From contig NC_054085.1 of assembly GCF_017562075.2 (NCBI RefSeq), positions 11,316,259 through 11,380,258 on the forward strand: a DNA stretch of 64,000 nt. Direction: 5' to 3'. The stretch comes from Anopheles merus. Lineage: Eukaryota; Arthropoda; Insecta; Diptera; Culicidae. Both the position numbers and the translations under genes were made by a program. Shown piece by piece: positions 21,100 to 32,200 of this stretch (positions are counted from its first letter, which is position 1; every line of letters begins with the position of its first letter). The notes under the pieces were generated by a model, which saw only the letters and a list, made by a program, of their open reading frames with translations, made no database searches and was not told the DNA's origin.

Positions 21100-23997
21100 T
21101 TAGCTAATATTAAAAGGTTCCTCACACATTTCTCTAGTAGGATTCCATGGTAAGTTTTCGCGCAAATTTTCCTTTGATGCTTGGCTCCCGGTGATACCAC
21201 GCAACCTTACGTCTAAGTGTTGAAGATTATCTCTCCCTCTCCATCTCTTCCAGGCTGTGTCCGTATTCACAAATACATCATCGCACGATGGTCGTATCGG
21301 TCGTGATGAATTATCATCAGTTGCTGCCTTGTTTATATCGGAACTGCGTAGATGCATATGGGAAATTTCACGATCCTGCAAAACATTCTTAAAAAATCGA
21401 GAAAATATTTCGAACAGCGCAACAAGGCTGCGGATTAACAGGGTCACATAAGATACCTTCCTTTTACGGCTGGAAATCCGGTCCACTACCCGATGCGATC
21501 TCTGATCCGTCTTTTCTCCTTGTAGAGGTACTACATCCAGCACGCGATTTGGAGGGAACGGCACCGCATCACATACCTCCAGCTGGCGACGACCCTCCCG
21601 CGGTTCGGTGGCACAAATCGCCCAATTTATACCCTCACCCCGTTCAGGAACCGACTGGCAGGAAGCGTTGATACCGCTGGCGTCAGATGGAGAGTATTCA
21701 ATTACCTCGATGTTTCGCATCTCATTCTCCTCTTTGTTGTAGGTGCACAGATGAAAATTGCTGTACACCTCGGGTTTAACGGGCGCGGATGCAGAGCAGG
21801 TACCGTACACCGACCATCCGAGCCTTGACTTTACAGCAATTGGTTCGCTGAATGTACCCTCGACGCACCGCGATGGTTTTCCTAAATATATATTGTCCAC
21901 GCCGATGAGGATACGTGGCACAACATTAGTGTAGGAAGCAATTGGGAGTCCTTGCAGGTACGGAAACTCTCTGGCAAGCTCGTCAAACGATAGCGTCTGT
22001 GGTGGCAGCGCGAGCTTTTTTAGGCTGTACGCGGTGGGTAGCTCGTACGTAGTAGCACCTTTGTGTACGCCTGATACATGAAGCGACAACATCAGCGAGT
22101 CGTTTTCTTTGCGAGTTGTGCCGTCAGTCCATTTTAGGCTAAGTGGATGGGCAGTACCTTCCATGCCCAACTCTTCGATCAACTCTCGATCAACAAACGT
22201 TGCCGATGAACCCTCATCCAAGAAAGCGAAGGTGTTTACGGTTTTCTCCCGGTTGTGAATTATTACCGGGACATATCGGAAAAGGTGGCGAGTGCTAGTG
22301 CTCAAATGAGTGTTAACCGAGTGCTGTGTATGGTGTTTCGAAGTGATGGGCCGCGGTGTTTCTTCTTCAGCGTGCAGTAAACTGTGGTGAATCGCCCGAC
22401 ATCCCTCAGTACCGCAAGGTGTTCGTACGAAGCATGTGCCTCTATGTGTCCCAAGACATGTGCAACACAAACGATGTCTATTGACGTGTGCGCGGCGTTC
22501 CTGCACCGTAAGCTCACGGAAACGGGTACAGTCGACCAGTGTGCGGCATGAGTCGTGACACAGGTCGCAAGTCCTAGTGCTGTGAACATTCACGTGATGG
22601 TTGTTTGCTAGTGTCCTGCGGGCGGGTAGTGATCGCGACAAATCATTGTGGTGCGAGTGTTTTTCGAAGGGATTCACTTCAGTGCTTGCCGCTACCGCGA
22701 TTTCCGTGAACCATTTACCGAATTCTCCTACGGTTCTCTTCGATAGTTTCGCCTTGTGGCGGGCCCACTCTAATCGTCGTTCGGCCGGCAGTTTTGCTAC
22801 CAACTCCTTCAACAGCGTCACGTTGCAGTCGTACTCTTTCAGTCCGGAAGCTTTTATGGTGGCGCACATCTTACGCACCGCCTTCCCGAAGATTGCTAAC
22901 GTTTCAAGGCGATCGGTTCTAATTTGAGGCAAACTTCTCACCTTTTCCACCAGGCTATCCACTATTAGATCGGGCCGACCATACTCCGTTCGTAAAATAT
23001 CTAGCACTTCCGCTAGTCCATCCGGTAGCAAGAGTAGATGATCCACGGACTCTAGAGCTGGTCCGCGTAGTGCCTGCTGGAGTCGGATGAGATTTTCGTC
23101 ATCAGTGAAACCACAAGCCTTGGTGGATCGTTCATAAACGGCTATGAACAGCGGCCACTGCTCCACAGACCCTGAGAACACAGGGAGCTCCTTGGGTGTG
23201 CTATCCCGCGCGGCCTTTTGACTTGGCGTCAAAAGGTTCCCCATTACGGCATTTTGATTCGCGGGTGTCGGCTTCAACGTCGAGTTGACGCCGTATGGTG
23301 CCGCCATCGCCATCGCGCCAACCTGGTTTGGCTGGCCAAAGTGCTTGGTACGGTGCGTTTTGATGGAGTCTTCCACCGCGCGTCTCCACTGTGCATATTC
23401 CCGTTCCATGGCAGCGGCTTGGTCTTCTGCCAAGGTCCGGTCGTAATCCGGGGGGAAGCTGGACATCGCTGGGGACGATGGTTGATGACACCGGCTTGCG
23501 TCCGCCATCGTGCATTCCTCTCGTGATGACGTTGGTGTTGCTTCAGCGGCTAACTGCGTAGCGCCCGTTGTTGCCGAGTTATGTTTCACTGTGGTCGAAG
23601 GTGAATGACCGATGCATTCGCCATCGTGATGAACCATCAAGTTTGTTCCAATATCATTCGTCTTTTGCATCCAGACTTCTGTTTTCCGCACAAAATCGCT
23701 TACATGGCTGCCTCGATCTGAAATCTCTTCCTCGAGTTCCAGTTCACATAGTTCCAGTTCGAGCTCCTTCTGAACCTTCTCGAGCTCAAACTGTTTCCTG
23801 CGGATCTCAAGCCGCTTCCTCCTCACCTCCAGGTCGCGGGGTAGTCCCGCGGGCTGCGAGGCTGACTCGTCTTTGTTTGCAGCATCTTCCACGACGCTCA
23901 CGCGCCTCTCCGGGGAGATGCTGGACGTTTCACCTAGCTGCTGCTGCGTCTCCACCACCACACAGCTTGCGTCCTGTACTGCTCTTTCGTTCATCAT
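21100..23997 (-). CDS. BEL/Pao-type gag-protease polyprotein
   Basis: An open frame of about 965 codons from the ATG at 23997; an open GTG-initiated extension reaches 24033. A charged coiled-coil segment lies near residues 60-110. A gag region of the DUF1759 type follows, with phrases such as LPVFSGSVEQWPLF. Cys/His clusters (CDLCHDSC, then CCTCLGTH and onward) lie at about residues 475-540. A retroviral-type aspartic protease has FLDEGSSATFVD at about residue 590. The family normally continues into RT, RNase H and integrase; here the frame ends in about 170 unrelated residues instead. This points to an internal deletion with an intact gag. Confidence 0.8.
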   Translation of the reverse strand: MMNERAVQDASCVVVETQQQLGETSSISPERRVSVVEDAANKDESASQPAGLPRDLEVRRKRLEIRRKQFELEKVQKELELELCELELEEEISDRGSHVSDFVRKTEVWMQKTNDIGTNLMVHHDGECIGHSPSTTVKHNSATTGATQLAAEATPTSSREECTMADASRCHQPSSPAMSSFPPDYDRTLAEDQAAAMEREYAQWRRAVEDSIKTHRTKHFGQPNQVGAMAMAAPYGVNSTLKPTPANQNAVMGNLLTPSQKAARDSTPKELPVFSGSVEQWPLFIAVYERSTKACGFTDDENLIRLQQALRGPALESVDHLLLLPDGLAEVLDILRTEYGRPDLIVDSLVEKVRSLPQIRTDRLETLAIFGKAVRKMCATIKASGLKEYDCNVTLLKELVAKLPAERRLEWARHKAKLSKRTVGEFGKWFTEIAVAASTEVNPFEKHSHHNDLSRSLPARRTLANNHHVNVHSTRTCDLCHDSCRTLVDCTRFRELTVQERRAHVNRHRLCCTCLGTHRGTCFVRTPCGTEGCRAIHHSLLHAEEETPRPITSKHHTQHSVNTHLSTSTRHLFRYVPVIIHNREKTVNTFAFLDEGSSATFVDRELIEELGMEGTAHPLSLKWTDGTTRKENDSLMLSLHVSGVHKGATTYELPTAYSLKKLALPPQTLSFDELAREFPYLQGLPIASYTNVVPRILIGVDNIYLGKPSRCVEGTFSEPIAVKSRLGWSVYGTCSASAPVKPEVYSNFHLCTYNKEENEMRNIEVIEYSPSDASGINASCQSVPERGEGINWAICATEPREGRRQLEVCDAVPFPPNRVLDVVPLQGEKTDQRSHRVVDRISSRKRKVSYVTLLIRSLVALFEIFSRFFKNVLQDREISHMHLRSSDINKAATDDNSSRPIRPSCDDVFVNTDTAWKRWRGRDNLQHLDVRLRGITGSQASKENLRENLPWNPTREMCEEPFNIS

Positions 23998-24285
23998 CGC
24001 AACGAAACAACGTTCCTTCACGGTTTGTGTCACTCGCGGATTCGCACTACTCCCGGTGGCGAGATTTATATACGATCGTATCGCGCGCGTAACTTCGGAA
24101 TACTATAAACGATTACTCGTCACTGCACGTTCGCGGCGTCTTCACTATACTTTCAACTGAAAGATTTACGAGTTATTCCGCGCGTTTGTTCGTATTACTT
24201 CGGTTGAAGATTTATATACGTTTCAGTGTGGTGAACGAATCCAAAGTTTGTATATTTATCACTGTGAAGAACTAATTTTGTGAAA

Positions 24286-24545
24286 TGTTGCGAAAAGGTA
24301 CTCAAAGAAAATTAAGTAGATATTTCTAACGGCGAAAAATCACAAAATTAGTTTATTCTCCGAGTAACTGGCGCGAAAAGAGGCCGGGAGTCCGTCCTCC
24401 GGCCCTTTTATCCTCTCACCCTCCCGCCATCGCGATTCAATCGCGATGGAGTTTTTTTCCTGTCGAGCAGTGGAACTCTATAACAGTTTCCGAGCGTAAA
24501 ATATTTGTCAGGCTTTCTATTTGTAAACAAACGCTGTTCACAACA
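24286..24545 (-). repeat. Intact 5' LTR
   Basis: 260 bp, TG...CA bounded, followed by the CAAGG duplication at 24546-24550. It is the reference for the LTR segment replaced in the other copy: 24304-24334 is present here and absent at 20148-20940. Confidence 0.9.
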
Positions 24546-25222
24546 CAAGGTTTCCGTAATCCTATGACCATAAAAACCATCTACTGTGCCTACGTTCGAT
24601 CTGTGTTAGAATATGGCAGTATTGTTAGTGACCCCTGTACCGAACAATGGAGTAATCAAATCGAGGCCATCCAAAGAAAAGCGACTAGATATGCTGTAAG
24701 ACTCTTACCATGGCGACAGGGCGATGTGTTACCGTCATACCATTCCCGGTGTCTGCTTTTAGGGATTCAGTCGTTGAAAAAGCGCCGTGAGATAGCTAAA
24801 TGCCTTTTTATATCAGGACTACTTAACCACCACATTGATGCTCCTACTCTATTAGCTACGATAGAATTTAACGCGCCATCTAGGAATCTACGTAATCCGT
24901 AAATCCGTCCCTCGTTATAGAACTCGTTTTGGCCAGTCTGATCCTATGTCAGCTATGTGTCGAACTTTCATAAATAACTTTGATTTATTTGATTTCAACA
25001 TGCCACAGAATGTTTTTAGAGATAGACTCAGGACACAACTTACGTAATAATTTTATTTTCAAAATACATTTTCTATTCTTGTGCACCTGTTCTCCCCGAT
25101 CGATTTATGTACCTTACATAGTCTATAAGCACTAATTTAAATACATTCATGTAGGATATTCAAGATCCCGATGGATTAATCAATAAACATATAAACATAT
25201 AAACATATAAACATATGTTCTT

Positions 25223-26228
25223 GTCATCTTTTCTTGTCTCTACATGCTCATCTTAACCAAATCTTTCGATGGTGGTTAACAACAACCTTCTTCCATCGTT
25301 CATTTTCTGGATGGCAGGACGGTTTACTCGTACACAAGAATGAACTCCTTCTTGCGATAAAGCACGTCGTCGTGACATGGCCCAGTGAAAACAGATTCTC
25401 CAGAATGCTCGGGCCTTTTGATATTCGATATAGGAAACTGATGTTCGATAAGTTTTTCTTCACGTGATGCAGTCATTGACCTGTGCTCCCCTACGCCTAG
25501 TACTTTACTGCGGACGCTGTCGAACAACATCTTATTGGTGGAGTAGCTTTCGGACAAATGTGTGCAGTCACGAGTGACGTATGGCCTGTTCAGATGAAAT
25601 TCAACGCATGAAGTTTTCGTAATGTTCAAAAGTTGCATGACCAAAATACGTGGGCTTCTGTTATTGACCGTTTCCATGGTAACATTTCATTTCATGATTA
25701 AAAGGCTTCAAATTTGTTTTTTTTATTTCATTGTTCCTGCTCGCGTTGAAAGGTATATTTTTTTTAAATTGGAATAATAAAGGGGCGATCTCAGTACCGA
25801 GATGAGAACGTTTGGGAACGATATAGGTTCAAAATAAGTTCCAGAACAGTTATGGATTTAGTATCATATGCAGGACAGGTGAAGGTTCAGGATCAGTTCT
25901 AGGAGCGTTATGAACAGTTCCAGGTTGATGACCAGTATCAGGACAGGGCAAATCCCGCTTTCGGTTTGGGATCGCTGTCAGGAAAGGTATGGATATGGCA
26001 TCAGTTATAGGAATATGGAAAAGGGTATGGGTTCAATTTCATTTCCTAGAACTGTATAGTGCTGCATCGGAATTATATTAAGCCGTATTTGGGTTATGAG
26101 TAATTTAATTATAGTAATTTAATTATAACTAGCCGCACCGAGCGTCCTTGCCAAAAGCTCCTGCTCGATCGGGCTTCGTGCAAACTTCTCAAAAGTTCAC
26201 TCGACCTGCACACTTCTCAAAGCAAAAA
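25223..26228. other. Spacer between the retrotransposon and the satellite
   Basis: No gene recognised. From about 25790 to 26060 it contains a loose degenerate repeat built on phrases such as GGTTCAGGATCAGTTC. The sequence passes into the satellite near 26229. Confidence 0.5.
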
Positions 26229-29200
26229 AAATCTGTAATTGTCGCAAAAACTTCTGCGATTTTCGCATAACCTTCTACGATTTTCATAAAAACTTCGGCA
26301 ATTTTCGCAAAAACTTCTGCGATTTTCGCACAAACTTCTGCGATTTTTGCAAAAACTTCTGCGATTTTCGCAAAAAGTTATGAGATTTTTGCAAAAACTT
26401 CTGCGATTTTTGCAAAACCTTCTGCAATTTTCGCAACAACTTCTGCAATATTGGTAAAAACTTCTGCGATTTTCGCAAAAAGTTCTGCGATTTTCGCAAA
26501 AAGTTCTGCGATTTTCGCAAAAAGTTCTGCGATTTTCGCAAAAACTTCTGCGATTTTCGCAAAAACTTCTGCGATTTTCGCAAAAAGGTCTGCGATTTTC
26601 GCAAAAAGTTCTGCGATTTTCGCAAAAAGTTCTGCGATTTTCGCAAAAGGTTCTGCGATTTTCGCAAAAAGTTCTGCGATTTTGGTAAAAAGTTCTGCTA
26701 TTTTCGCACAAACTTCTGCGATTTTTGCAAAAACTTCTGCGATTTTCGCAAAAATTTCTGCGATTTTTGCAAAAACTTGTGCGATTTTCGCAAACACTTC
26801 TGCGATTTTCGCAAAAACTTCTGTGATTGTCGCAAAAACTTCTGCGATTGTCGCACAAACTTCTGCGATTTTCGCAAAACCTTCTGCAATTTTCGCAAAA
26901 AGTTCTGCAATATTGGTAAAAACTTCTGCGATTGTCGCAAAAACTTCTGCGATTTTCGCAAAAACTTCTGCGATTTTCGCAAAAAGTTTTGCGATTTTCG
27001 CAAAAACTTGTGCGATTTTCGCAATACGTTCTGCGATTTTCGCAAAAAGTTCTGCGATTTTCGCAAAAACTTCTGCGATTTTCGCAAAAAGTTCTGCGAT
27101 TTGCGCAAAAACTACAGCGATTTTCGCACAAACTTCTGCGATTTTCGCAATAAGTTCTGCGATTTTCGCAAAAAGTTATGCGATTTTCGCAAAAACTTCT
27201 GAGATTTTCGCAAAAACTTGTGTGATTTTCGCAAAAAGTTGTGCAATTTTCGCAAAAAGTTCTGCGATTTTCGCAAAAACTTCTGCGATTTTCGCAAAAA
27301 CTTCTGCGATTTTCGCAAAAACTTCTGCGATTTTCGCAAAAACTTCTGCGATTTTCGCAAAAAGTTTTGCGATTTTCGATTGCGATTTTCGCAAGAACTT
27401 GTGCGATTTTCGCAATAAGTTCTGCGATTTTCGCAAAAATTTCTGCGATTTTCGCAAAAAGTTCTGCGATTTTCGCAAAAACTTCTGCGATTTTCGCAAA
27501 AACTTCTGCGATTTTCGCAAAAACTTTGCGATTTTCGCACAAACTTCTGCGATTTTCGCAAAAAGTTCTGCGATTTTCACAAAAACTTCTGCGATTTTCG
27601 CAAAAAACTTCTGCAATTTTCGCAAAAACTTCTGCGATTTTCGCAAAAAGTTCTGCGATTGTCGCAAAAACTTCTGCGATTGTCGCAAAAAGTTATGCGA
27701 TTTTCGCAAAAACTTCTGCGATTTTCGCAAAAAGTTTTGCGATTTTCGATTGCGATTTTCGCAAGAACTTGTGCGATTTTCGCAATAAGTTCTGCGATTT
27801 TCGCAAAAAGTTCTGCGATTTTCGCAATAAGTTCTGCGATTTTGGTAAAAAGTTCTGCTATTTTCGCACAAACTTCTGCGATTTTCGCAAAAACTTGTGC
27901 GATTTTCGCAAAAGTTCTGCGATTTTCGCAAAAAGTTCTGCGATTTTCGCAAAAACTTCTGCGATTTTCGCAAAACCTTCTGCAATTTTCGCAATAACTT
28001 CTGCGATTTTGGTAAAAAGTTCTGCTATTTTCGCACAAACTTCTGCGATTTTCGCAAAAACTTGTGCGATTTTCGCAAAAGTTCTGCGTTTTTCGCAAAA
28101 AGTTCTGCGATTTTCGCAAAAAGTTCTGCGATTTTCGCAAAAACTTCTACGATTTTCGCAAAAACTACTGCGATTTTCGCAAAAAGTTCTGCGATTTTCG
28201 CAAAAACTTCTGCGATTTTCGCAAAAACTTCTGCGATTTTCGCAAAAACTTCTGCGATTTTCGCAAAAACTTCTGCAAATTTCGCAAAAACTTCTGCGAT
28301 TTTCGCAAAAAGTTCTGCGATTGTCGCAAAAACTTCTGCGATTGTCGCAAAAAGTTATGCGATTTTCGCAAAAACTTCTGCGATTTTCGCAAAAACTTCT
28401 GCGATTTTCGCAAAAAGTTCTGCGATTTTCGCAAAAAGTTCTGCGATTTTCGCAAAAAGTTTTGCGATTTTCGCAAAAACTTCTGCAAATTTCGCAAAAA
28501 CTTCTGCGATTTTCGCACAAACTTCTGCGATTTTCCCAATAAGTTCTGCGATTTTCGCAAAAACTTGTGCGATTTTCGCAAAAAGTTCTGCGATTTTCGC
28601 AAAAAGTTCTGCGATTTTCGCAAAAACTTGTGCGATTTTCGCAAAAAGTTCTTCGAATTTCGCAAAAAACTTCTGCGATTTTCGCAAAAAGTTCTGCGAT
28701 TGTCGCAAAAACTTCTGCGATTGTCGCAAAAAGTTATGCGATTTTCGCAAAAACTTCTGCGATTTTCGCAAAAACTTCTGCGATTTTCGCAAAAAGTTCT
28801 GCGATTTTCGCACAAACTTCTGCGATTTTCGCAAAAAGTTTTGCGATTTTCGCAAAAACTTCTGCAAATTTCGCAAAAACTTCTGCGATTTTCGCACAAA
28901 CTTCTGCGATTTTCCCAATAAGTTCTGCGATTTTCGCAAAAACTTCTGCGATTTTCGCAAACAGTTCTGCGATTTTTGCAATAAGTTCTGCGATTTTCGC
29001 AAAAAGTTCTGCGATTTTCGCAAAAACTTGTGCGATTTTCGCAAAAAGCTCCGCGATTTTCGCGAAAACTTCTGCGATTTTCGCAAAAACTTGTGCGATT
29101 TTCGTAAAAAGTTCTGCGATTTTCGCAAAAACTTCTGCGATTTTCGCAAAACTTCTGCGATTTTCGCAAAAAGTTTTGCGATTTTCGCACAAACTTCTGC

Positions 29201-32200
29201 GATTTTCGCAAAAAGTTCTGCGATTTTTGCAATAAGTTCTGCGATTTTCGCAAAAAGTTCTGCGATTTTCGCAAAAACTTGTGCGATTTTCGCAAAAAGC
29301 TCCGCGATTTTCGCGAAAACTTCTGCGATTTTCGCAAAAACTTGTGCGATTTTCGCAAAAACTTCTGCGATTTTCGCAAAAAGTTCTGCGATTTTCGCAA
29401 AAACTTGTGCGATTTTCGCAAAAAGCTCCGCGATTTTCGCGAAAACTTCTGCGATTTTCGCAAAAACTTGTGCGATTTTCGCAAAAACTTCTGCGATTTT
29501 CGCAAAAAGTTCTGCGATTTTCGCAAAAAGTTCTGCGATTTTCGCAAAAACTTCTGCGATTTTCGCAAAAACTTGTGCGATTTTCGCAAAAAAGTTTTGC
29601 GATTTTCGCAAAAACTTCTGTGATTTTCGCAATAAGTTCTGCGATTTTCGCAAAAACTTCTGCGATTTTCGCAAAAACTTCTGCGATTTTCGCAAAAAGT
29701 TTTGCGATTTTCGCAAAAGTTTCTGCGATTTTCGCAAAAGTTTCTGCGATTTTCGCAAAAAACTTGTGCGATTTTCGCAAAAACTTCTGCGATTTTCGCA
29801 AAAAGTTATGCGATTTTTGCAAAAAGCTCTGCGATTTTCGCAAAAAACTTCTGCGATTTTCGCAAAAGTTCTGCGATTTTCGCAAAAACTTCTGCGATTT
29901 TCGCAAAAACTTCTGCGATTTTCGCAATAAGTTCTGCGAATTTCGCAAAAAGCTCTGCGATTTTCGCAAAAAACTTCTGCGATTTTCGAAAAACAGTTCT
30001 GCGATTTTCGCAAAAAGTTCTGCGATTTTCGCAAAAAGTTCTGCGATTTTCGCAAAAACTTCTGCGATTTTCGCAAAAAGTTTTGCGATTTTCGCAAAAG
30101 TTTCTGCGATTTTCGCAAAAGTTTCTGCGATTTTCGCAAAAAACTTGTGCGATTTTCGCAAAAACTTCTGCGATTTTCGCAAAAAGTTATGCGATTTTTG
30201 CAAAAAGCTCTGCAATTTTCGCAAAAAACTTCTGCGATTTTCGCAAAAAGTTCTGCGATTTTCGCAAAAACTTCTGCGATTTTCGCAAAAACTTCTGCGA
30301 TTTTCGCAAAAAGTTCTGCGATTTTCGCAAAAGTTTCTGCGATTTTCGCAAAAAACTTGTGCGATTTTCGCAAAAACTTCTGCGATTTTCGCACAAACTT
30401 CTGCGATTTTCGCAAAAACTTCTGCGATTTTTGCAAAAAGTTCTGCGATTTTCGCAAAAAGTTCTGCGATTTTCGCAAAAACTTGTGCGATTTTTGCAAA
30501 AAATTCTGCGATTTTAGCAAAAAATTCTGCGATTTTCGCAATAAGTTCTGCAATTTTCGCAAAAACTTCTGCGATTTTCGCAAAAAAGTTCTGCGATTTT
30601 CGCAAAAACTTCTGTGATTTTCGCAATAAGTTCTGCGATTTTCGCAAAAACTTCTGCGATTTTCGCAAAAACTTCTGCGATTTTCGCAAAAAGTTTGCGA
30701 TTTTCGCAAAAGTTTCTGCGATTTTCGCAAAAGTTTCTGCGATTTTCGCAAAAAAACTTGTGCGATTTTCGCAAAAACTTCTGCGATTTTCGCAAAAAGT
30801 TATGCGATTTTTGCAAAAAGCTCTGCGATTTTCGCAAAAACTTCTGCGATTTTCGCAAAAAGTTCTGCGATTTTCGCAAAAACTTCTGCGATTTTCGCAA
30901 AAACTTCTGCGATTTTCGCAATAAGTTCTGCGAATTTCGCAAAAAGCTCTGCGATTTTCGCAAAAAACTTCTGCGATTTTCGCAAAAACAGTTCTGCGAT
31001 TTTCGCAAAAAGTTCTGCGATTTTCGCAAAAAGTTCTGCGATTTTCGCAAAAAGTTCTGCGATTTTCGCAAAAAGCTCTGCGATTTTCGCAAAAACATCT
31101 GCGATTGTCGCAAAAAGTTTTGCAATTTTCACAAAAAGTTCTGCGATTTTCGCAAAAAGTTATGCGATTTTCGCAAAAACTTCTGCGATTTTCGCAAAAA
31201 GTTCTGCGATTTTCGCAACAACTTCTGCGATTTTCGCAAAAATTTCTGCTATTTTAGCAAAAAGTTCTGCAATTTTCGCAAAAACTTCTGCGATTTTCGC
31301 AAAAAGTTCAGCGATTTTCGCAAAAACTTCTGCAAATTTCGCAAAAACTTCTGCGATTTTCGCACAAACTTCTGCGATTTTCCCAATAAGTTCTGCGATT
31401 TTCGCAAAAACTTGTGCGATTTTCGCAAAAAGTTCTGCGATTTTCGCAAAAGCTTCTGCGATTTTCGCAAAAACTTTTGCGATTTTCGCAAAAAGTTCTT
31501 TGAATTTCGCAAAAAACTTCTGCGATTTTCGCAAAAAGTTCTGCGATTGTCGCAAAAACTTCTGCGATTGTCGCAAAAACTTCTGCGATTGTCGCAAAAA
31601 CTTCTGCGATTTGCGCAAAAACTACTGCGATTTTCGCAAAAACTTCTGCGATTTTCGCAAAAAGTTCTGCGATTTTCGCAAAAAGTTCTGCGATTTTCGC
31701 AAAAAGTTTTGCGATTTTCGCAAAAACTTCTGCAAATTTCGCAAAACTTCTGCGATTTTCGCACAAACTTCTGCGATTTTCCCAATAAGTTCTGCGATTT
31801 TCGCAAAAACTTCTGCGATTTTCGCAAAAAGTTCTGCGATTTTTGCAATAAGTTCTGCGATTTTCGCAAAAAGTTCTGCGATTTTCGCAAAACTTGTGCG
31901 ATTTTCGCAAAAAGCTCCGCGATTTTCGCGAAAACTTCTGCGATTTTCGCAAAAACTTGTGCGATTTTCGTAAAAAGTTCTGCGATTTTCGCAAAAACTT
32001 CTGCGATTTTCGCAAAAACTTCTGCGATTTTCGCAAAAAGTTTTGCGATTTTCGCACAAACTTCTGCGATTTTCGCAAAAAGTTCTGCGATTTTTGCAAT
32101 AAGTTCTGCGATTTTCGCAAAAAGTTCTGCGATTTTCGCAAAAACTTGTGCGATTTTCGCAAAAAGCTCCGCGATTTTCGCGAAAACTTCTGCGATTTTC

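Larger units (their letters stand above)
20148..24545 (-). mobile_element. Non-autonomous BEL/Pao-type LTR retrotransposon
   Basis: Minus-strand element with the 5' LTR at 24286-24545 (260 bp) and an altered 3' LTR at 20148-20940. It is flanked by CAAGG. Both LTRs share TG...CA ends. A purine-rich tract (GGTGAGGAGAA on the minus strand) abuts the 3' LTR. The internal 3.3 kb encodes gag and protease but no reverse transcriptase, RNase H or integrase, so movement would need helper proteins. The 211 bp shared by the LTRs at 20730-20940 and 24335-24545 look identical by eye, which implies a recent insertion. Confidence 0.85.
17713..25047 (+). pseudogene. Non-LTR ORF2 (endonuclease-reverse transcriptase), disrupted
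   Basis: The 5' part (17713-20147) encodes an apurinic-type endonuclease with the motifs YYQNVRGL, TETWL and AGDFN. A reverse transcriptase follows: APGPDGIP near 19177, TDLKAAFD near 19558, GVPQGSNLGP near 19731 and FADD at 19821-19832. The frame is cut by the LTR element and resumes at 24551 (IYCAYVRSVLEYGS and onward). A frameshift near 24897, next to a repeated CGTAA/TCCG motif, moves the end into another frame that stops at 25045-25047. With the insertion and the frameshift it cannot make full ORF2 protein. The first ATG is at about 17750. Confidence 0.85.
17482..25214 (+). mobile_element. 5'-truncated non-LTR retrotransposon (interrupted)
   Basis: The element begins in the tail of an ORF1-like frame (about 17488-17709, basic C-terminus KKRPRR). 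ORF2 follows, and the element ends in about four copies of an 8-bp tail, ATAAACAT (25183-25214). An 8-bp match, ATGTTCTT, flanks it at 17474-17481 and 25215-25222 as a likely target duplication. An 11-bp match, GTCTCTACATG, at 17466-17476 and 25236-25246 is an alternative. The LTR element at 20148-24545 is inserted in ORF2. The clade (Jockey/CR1-like) is not settled by eye. Confidence 0.85.
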
